From: Anaerolineaceae bacterium UBA6105
Lineage (GTDB): Bacteria > Chloroflexota > Anaerolineae > Anaerolineales > Anaerolineaceae
Direction of reading: 5' to 3'
DNA: 18,910 bases
NCBI GenBank assembly: GCA_002423495.1
Contig: DIWN01000012.1
Coordinates: forward strand, 1-18,910
Shown here: positions 15,836 to 18,910 of the stretch, piece by piece
Position numbering within the stretch: position 1 is the first letter of the stretch
Layout of the letters: every line of letters starts with the position of its first letter
Position numbers and translations under genes: made by a program
Notes under the pieces: model-generated
What the model was told of the DNA's origin: nothing
What the model saw: the letters and a program-made list of their open reading frames with translations, nothing else
Database searches by the model: none

Positions 15836-15858
15836 TGTACATACTATGTACAATGTAC
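15836..15858. repeat. Three TGTAC repeats between divergent promoters
   Basis: TGTAC occurs at 15836-15840, 15847-15851 and 15854-15858, each containing the palindrome GTAC. The cluster lies upstream of both the helical-protein promoter (-35 at 15818) and the lysine operon promoter (-35 at 15902). It could be an operator; the regulator is unknown. Confidence 0.3.
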
Positions 15859-15901
15859 TTTCTTACCCCAAAACCTTTTGCGAAAACTGAAAATTTTCCT
15901 C

Positions 15902-15930
15902 TTCCGAAAATCCAATTATCACTGTATAAT
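15902..15930 (+). promoter_or_regulatory. Promoter of the lysine fermentation operon
   Basis: A perfect -10 box TATAAT (15925-15930) lies 17 nt after a poor -35 (TTCCGA, 15902-15907). The predicted start, near 15937, is about 33 nt before the lysine aptamer. The weak -35 box hints at help from an activator or at modest basal strength. Confidence 0.55.
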
Positions 15931-15969
15931 CTAAGCATCAGAATTATCTGATACAAACTGAATATTTAT

Positions 15970-16130
15970 CATTAGAGGCGCGGCGGATTGTGTAGGAACT
16001 TCGCAGGATCCCAGGACTGGGAGAAGGAACGAATTATCCGTCGCCGAAGGGTAAAAGGAGAGTCCTCTCCTCCGCCTTGGTGAGCCTAACGAAGTTCGGC
16101 CACTGTCATGCGATTGCATGGAGCGCTATG
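15970..16130 (+). promoter_or_regulatory. Lysine riboswitch aptamer (L box)
   Basis: Conserved blocks of the lysine aptamer occur in the right order: TTAGAGGCGCGG after the P1 5' strand (15972-15983), GTCGCCGAAGG (about 16040-16050), a P3 hairpin with GGAGAG/CTCTCC arms, CCTTGG, a P4 hairpin (GTGAGCC with GGCCAC), then CACTGTCA, the P5 hairpin CATGC-GATT-GCATG and the closing TGGAGCGCTAT. The last blocks match those I recall from the Bacillus lysC and Thermotoga lysine riboswitches. The P1 helix is short: CATTAG (15970-15975) with CTATG (16126-16130), 5 bp with one bulged U. It stands in front of lysine fermentation genes rather than biosynthesis or transport genes. Confidence 0.95.
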
Positions 16131-16157
16131 TGTCTTTGCCAACACATAGCGTTTTTT
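16124..16157 (+). terminator. Riboswitch expression platform: intrinsic terminator overlapping P1
   Basis: A perfect 10-bp stem (16124-16133, CGCTATGTGT, with 16142-16151) and an 8-nt loop are followed by six T (16152-16157), 18 nt before the kal ATG. The 5' arm contains the 3' strand of aptamer helix P1 (16126-16130), so the two structures cannot coexist. Lysine-stabilised P1 should prevent termination. Confidence 0.92.
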
Positions 16158-16175
16158 AATAATTAGGAGACTGCG

Positions 16176-16562
16176 ATGAACGAAGTAATCATAAGGCTGA
16201 GAATTGGAGCGGAAAACGCTCACTACGGCGGTGGGCTTGTGGACGGAGCTTACCTTACCAAGCTTTTTGGCGATGTGGCTACGGAATTGTTGATCCGGCG
16301 CGATGGCGACGAGGGACTTTTCAGAGCTTACGATACCATCGAATTCCTTGCGCCTGTGTATGCGGGGGATTTCATCGAAGCCAAAGGTTGGATCACCAGC
16401 GAAGGCAACACCTCGCGCAAGATGGCTTTCGAAGCCTGGAAAGTAATCGCGCCAAGGCCTGACCTTTCCGATTCTGCCGCTGAAGTTCTGGCTGAACCCG
16501 TTTTGGTCTGCAGAGCGAGCGGCACCTGCGTCACCCCGAAAAACAAGCAGCGTCTGGGCTGA
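16176..16562 (+). CDS. kal: 3-aminobutyryl-CoA ammonia-lyase
   Basis: Removes ammonia from L-3-aminobutyryl-CoA to give crotonyl-CoA (EC 4.3.1.14), the step after the Kce reaction in lysine fermentation; crotonyl-CoA then flows to butyrate. The protein is 128 residues, with the single hotdog-fold look of the Kal family: N-terminal RLRIGAENAHYGGGLVDGAYLTKLFGDVATELLI, central YDTIEFLAPVYAGDFIEAKGWI and the C-terminal strand ending CRASGTCVTPKN. Hotdog thioesterases look similar, but the neighbours kce, kdd and kamA decide the call. ATG at 16176 with AGGAGA at 16165-16170. It is the first gene behind the lysine riboswitch; kce follows after 30 nt. Confidence 0.92.
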   Translation: MNEVIIRLRIGAENAHYGGGLVDGAYLTKLFGDVATELLIRRDGDEGLFRAYDTIEFLAPVYAGDFIEAKGWITSEGNTSRKMAFEAWKVIAPRPDLSDSAAEVLAEPVLVCRASGTCVTPKNKQRLG

Positions 16563-16592
16563 TCTCAGGCGGAATTTACCAAGGAGAGAGAC

Positions 16593-17429
16593 ATGAGTGC
16601 ACACAAGGTTATCATAACCGCGGCAATCAGCGGCGCTGAAGTCACCCAGGAGATGAACCCCGCTGTCCCCTACACGATCGATCAGTACGTGCGCGAGGCA
16701 AAACTGGCCTGTGAGGCCGGTGCGGCCATCATCCACTTGCACGCACGCTTCGATGACGGCACCCCCACCCAAGATCGGGAACGCTTCAGGTTGATCATCG
16801 ATGCCATCCAGGCAGCCTGCCCCAACGTCATCATCCAGCCCTCCACCGGGGGCGCGACTGGCATGACTGCCGAAGAGCGCCTTCAGCCAACGGAACTGAA
16901 CCCCGAAATGGCCAGCCTGGATTGCGGAACGATGAATTTTGGTGGAGATGACATCTTTGTCAACACCGAAAACATGATCATTGAGTTCGCAGCCCGCATG
17001 CACGAACGCGGAATCAAGCCCGAACTGGAGTGTTTTGACAAAAGCCATGTCGATATGGCCTTGCGTTTGGTGCGCAAGGGTCACATCCAGCCCCCACTGC
17101 ATTTCAACCTCGTGCTGGGTGTGAACGGTGGAGCCGCGGGCACCCCGCGTGACCTGCTATTCCTCAAAGAATCTCTGCCAGAAGGCGCCACCTTCACCGT
17201 TACTGGAATTGGACGCTGTCAACTGGACATGAACGTGATGGGTATGCTTTTGGGCGGTCACGTCCGCGTGGGTTTTGAGGACAACCTGAAGTACAACCGG
17301 GAACGCAACGCCGTCTCAAATGCAGAGTTCGTCGAGCGGATTGTCCGCATCGCGAAAGAACTGAACCTGGAAATTGCCACGCCGACAAAAGCCCGCCAGA
17401 TTTTGGGTATGCCCGAGCGTGTAAATTAG
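16593..17429 (+). CDS. kce: 3-keto-5-aminohexanoate cleavage enzyme
   Basis: A 278-residue member of the BKACE (DUF849) family of zinc-dependent beta-keto acid cleavage enzymes. Kce condenses 3-keto-5-aminohexanoate with acetyl-CoA and splits it into acetoacetate and 3-aminobutyryl-CoA (EC 2.3.1.247). The TIM-barrel signature HLHAR places metal ligands H48 and H50, with E229 in VGFEDNL as the likely third ligand; STGG (84-87) and the GVNGG loop (176-180) are also typical. Length is normal. A strong ribosome binding site (AAGGAGAGA) precedes the ATG. Codons end in C or G more often than in the upstream minus-strand genes, which suggests high expression. It lies between kal and kdd, as expected for the pathway. 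Confidence 0.95.
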   Translation: MSAHKVIITAAISGAEVTQEMNPAVPYTIDQYVREAKLACEAGAAIIHLHARFDDGTPTQDRERFRLIIDAIQAACPNVIIQPSTGGATGMTAEERLQPTELNPEMASLDCGTMNFGGDDIFVNTENMIIEFAARMHERGIKPELECFDKSHVDMALRLVRKGHIQPPLHFNLVLGVNGGAAGTPRDLLFLKESLPEGATFTVTGIGRCQLDMNVMGMLLGGHVRVGFEDNLKYNRERNAVSNAEFVERIVRIAKELNLEIATPTKARQILGMPERVN

Positions 17430-17457
17430 TCTAACTTATCTATGGAGGAATTGTTTT

Positions 17458-18495
17458 ATGGCAATGGGAAATAAGTATGGTGCGCACCGCGTGATCGAGC
17501 CCAAAGGGCTGCTGCCGCAGGCCGCGCAAAAGATCGACAACACGATGGAAATCTATGACAATGAAATTCTGATTGATGTTTCGGCATTGAACATCGACTC
17601 TGCCAGTTTCAGGCAGCTTTGGACTGCGTCCGAGCAGAACGAGGAACGATTGAAGGAGATGGTGTTGGGGATCGTCGCCGAACGCGGCAAAATGCAGAAC
17701 CCGGTAACCGGCTCAGGTGGCATGCTGATGGGAAGTATCGCTAAGATCGGCTCTGCACTCCAGGATCGCAAAGATATCAAGGTTGGCGATCGCATTGCCT
17801 CCCTGGTCTCTCTTTCTCTTACCCCCCTCCATATCGATGAGATTCTGGCGGTTCATCCTGAAACCGACCGCGTGGACATCAAAGGGCAGGCCATTCTTTT
17901 TGAGAGCGGCATTTACGCCAAACTTCCAGACGATATGCCCGAAGCCCTCGCCCTGGCAGCCCTGGATGTTGCCGGCGCGCCGGCTCAGACAGCGAATATC
18001 GTCAAGCCTGGAGACTCAGTCCTGATCCTTGGCGCTGGCGGCAAGAGCGGCATGCTCTGCGGCTACGAAGCAATGAAGCGTGTGGGTCCATGTGGTAATG
18101 TGGTTGGTATGAGCCGCAACAACCGCTATGAAAAGACCTTGCTTGACAATCACTTTGTGCACAAGTACTTTGTGGCTGATGCAGCCAATCCCGTGGAAGT
18201 GCTTGAAAAGGCACTGGAATGTAACGGCGGCAAGGAATATGACGTTGCCATCAACGTCGTCAACATCCATGGTACGGAAATGTCCACCATTCTTCCGGTG
18301 CGGGATGGCGGTCTGGTTTATTTCTTCAGCATGGCTACCAGCTTCACGCGTGCCGCCCTGGGCGCTGAAGGCATCGGCAAAGACGTCACGATGATCATCG
18401 GCAATGGCTACACCCGCAATCATGCCGAGTTCACATTGCAGGTCTTGCGTGAATCCAACGCTTTGCGTGAGATCTTTGAAAAGAGTTACATCTAA
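17458..18495 (+). CDS. kdd: L-erythro-3,5-diaminohexanoate dehydrogenase
   Basis: Oxidative deamination of L-erythro-3,5-diaminohexanoate to 3-keto-5-aminohexanoate with NAD(P)+ (EC 1.4.1.11), the step before Kce. The protein has 345 residues, normal for Kdd. The N-terminal half is the Kdd-specific catalytic region (NPVTGSGGML at 81-90), followed by a Rossmann domain with LGAGGKSG at 191-198 and a downstream YDVAINVVNIHGTE segment. Overall architecture resembles zinc-free medium-chain dehydrogenases. The ATG at 17458 follows GGAGG closely and is 28 nt after the kce stop. It ends 62 nt before kamA, with a hairpin in between (18508-18533). Confidence 0.94.
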   Translation: MAMGNKYGAHRVIEPKGLLPQAAQKIDNTMEIYDNEILIDVSALNIDSASFRQLWTASEQNEERLKEMVLGIVAERGKMQNPVTGSGGMLMGSIAKIGSALQDRKDIKVGDRIASLVSLSLTPLHIDEILAVHPETDRVDIKGQAILFESGIYAKLPDDMPEALALAALDVAGAPAQTANIVKPGDSVLILGAGGKSGMLCGYEAMKRVGPCGNVVGMSRNNRYEKTLLDNHFVHKYFVADAANPVEVLEKALECNGGKEYDVAINVVNIHGTEMSTILPVRDGGLVYFFSMATSFTRAALGAEGIGKDVTMIIGNGYTRNHAEFTLQVLRESNALREIFEKSYI

Positions 18496-18507
18496 ATCTG
18501 GAAAATC

Positions 18508-18533
18508 AAGACTGCTGCTCAGGCAGCAGTCTT
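18508..18533 (+). other. Hairpin between kdd and kamA
   Basis: A perfect 11-bp inverted repeat (18508-18518 and 18523-18533, AAGACTGCTGC arm) with a 4-nt TCAG loop. It is followed by CTTCAG rather than a T-tract, so it is a poor terminator. It may set relative mRNA levels by processing or 3'-end protection, or cause partial termination before kamA. Confidence 0.6.
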
Positions 18534-18557
18534 CTTCAGAAAAAAAGGAGGAAGGAA

Positions 18558-18910
18558 ATGAAAGCTGAAGAAAAATATATCAATATGAGTGGCGAAGCCA
18601 GGCGACGGCAACTCTTCCCGGAGGTGTCGGACGAACAGTGGAATGACTGGCACTGGCAGGTTTCCCATCGTATTTCTGACGTTGACACACTAAAAAATTA
18701 TCTGCCGCTCACAGCTGAACAGGAAGAAGGCTCAAGAAAAGCGCTTGAAGTCTTCCGCATGGCGATCACTCCCTATTACCTGAGCCTGATCGACCCCGAT
18801 GACCCTCACGACCCGGTAAGAAGGCAAGCTGTGCCAACAGGCGATGAGGCGTATCGCAGCCCGGAAGATCTGCTGGACCCTCTTGAAGAAGATGGGGACT
18901 CCCCTGTTCC
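18558..18910 (+). CDS. kamA: Lysine 2,3-aminomutase, 5' part (runs off window)
   Basis: First enzyme of the pathway: converts L-lysine to L-beta-lysine by radical-SAM, PLP-dependent migration of the amino group (EC 5.4.3.2). About 117 codons are present. Recognition rests on the family's N-terminal blocks: DEQWNDWHWQVSHRI, FRMAITPYYLSLIDPDDPHDPVRRQAVPT and DLLDPLEEDGDSPV. The CxxxCxxC cluster motif and PLP lysine would lie beyond the window, so catalytic integrity cannot be checked. A strong ribosome binding site (AAGGAGGAAGG, 18545-18555) precedes the ATG at 18558. Lysine 5,6-aminomutase genes (kamD, kamE) would be expected further downstream. Confidence 0.95.
   Translation, partial: MKAEEKYINMSGEARRRQLFPEVSDEQWNDWHWQVSHRISDVDTLKNYLPLTAEQEEGSRKALEVFRMAITPYYLSLIDPDDPHDPVRRQAVPTGDEAYRSPEDLLDPLEEDGDSPV

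Noticed and set aside
16086..17102. Long minus-strand open frame (338 codons) across the riboswitch, kal and kce.
   Set aside because: It is antisense to the riboswitch and to two clearly recognised enzymes and matches no family; it results from the GC-rich third codon positions of kce.

Overview
The window is a dense bacterial chromosome segment, most consistent with an anaerobic, amino-acid-fermenting member of the Chloroflexota (Anaerolineae-like). That placement is an inference from the gene mix: lysine fermentation genes, an Asp23-NusB pair, a MurA with Asp in place of the active-site Cys, and a DUF1540-like protein with an acidic tail. No rRNA, tRNA, CRISPR array or insertion sequence is visible.

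Layout. (1) Positions 78-949, + strand: a DgkA-type lipid kinase, then thioredoxin with its own sigma-A-type promoter and a strong intrinsic terminator. (2) Positions 985-7912, - strand, reading leftwards: a small Cys-rich acidic protein, a protein of unknown function, Asp23/Gls24, NusB, a large multidomain lipoprotein with a glycoside-hydrolase-like barrel, PEP carboxykinase and MurA. Most spacings are very short or overlapping, so much of this is probably one operon. (3) Positions 7995-13500, - strand: a two-gene flavin/iron-sulfur amino-acid-type dehydrogenase (a 705-residue fused subunit and a 386-residue FAD subunit, overlapping by ATGA), followed 9 to 32 nt later (depending on the rel start) by a long Rel/SpoT-family (p)ppGpp enzyme. 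(4) Positions 13552-15760: a tyrosine recombinase (-), a Nudix hydrolase (+) and an uncharacterised helical protein (-), separated by AT-rich gaps. (5) Positions 15925-18910, + strand: a promoter, a lysine riboswitch, an intrinsic terminator and then kal, kce, kdd and the 5' part of kamA, which runs off the end of the window.

The most interesting part is region 5. Kal, Kce, Kdd and KamA are enzymes of the anaerobic 3,5-diaminohexanoate (3-keto-5-aminohexanoate) route of lysine fermentation. They sit behind a well-conserved lysine aptamer. The 3' strand of the aptamer's P1 helix is also the 5' arm of a perfect 10-bp terminator, so aptamer closure and termination exclude each other. That geometry predicts a lysine-activated ON switch for lysine breakdown, opposite to the usual lysine-repressed switch in front of biosynthesis or transport genes.

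Other points for a second look are the predicted fosfomycin-insensitive MurA (Cys to Asp), a long Rel enzyme that carries the RelA-type EFDD motif and a changed hydrolase motif while keeping its metal ligands, an unusually Fe-S-rich fused dehydrogenase, a barrel lipoprotein that seems to lack one catalytic Glu, and several small genes of unknown function.
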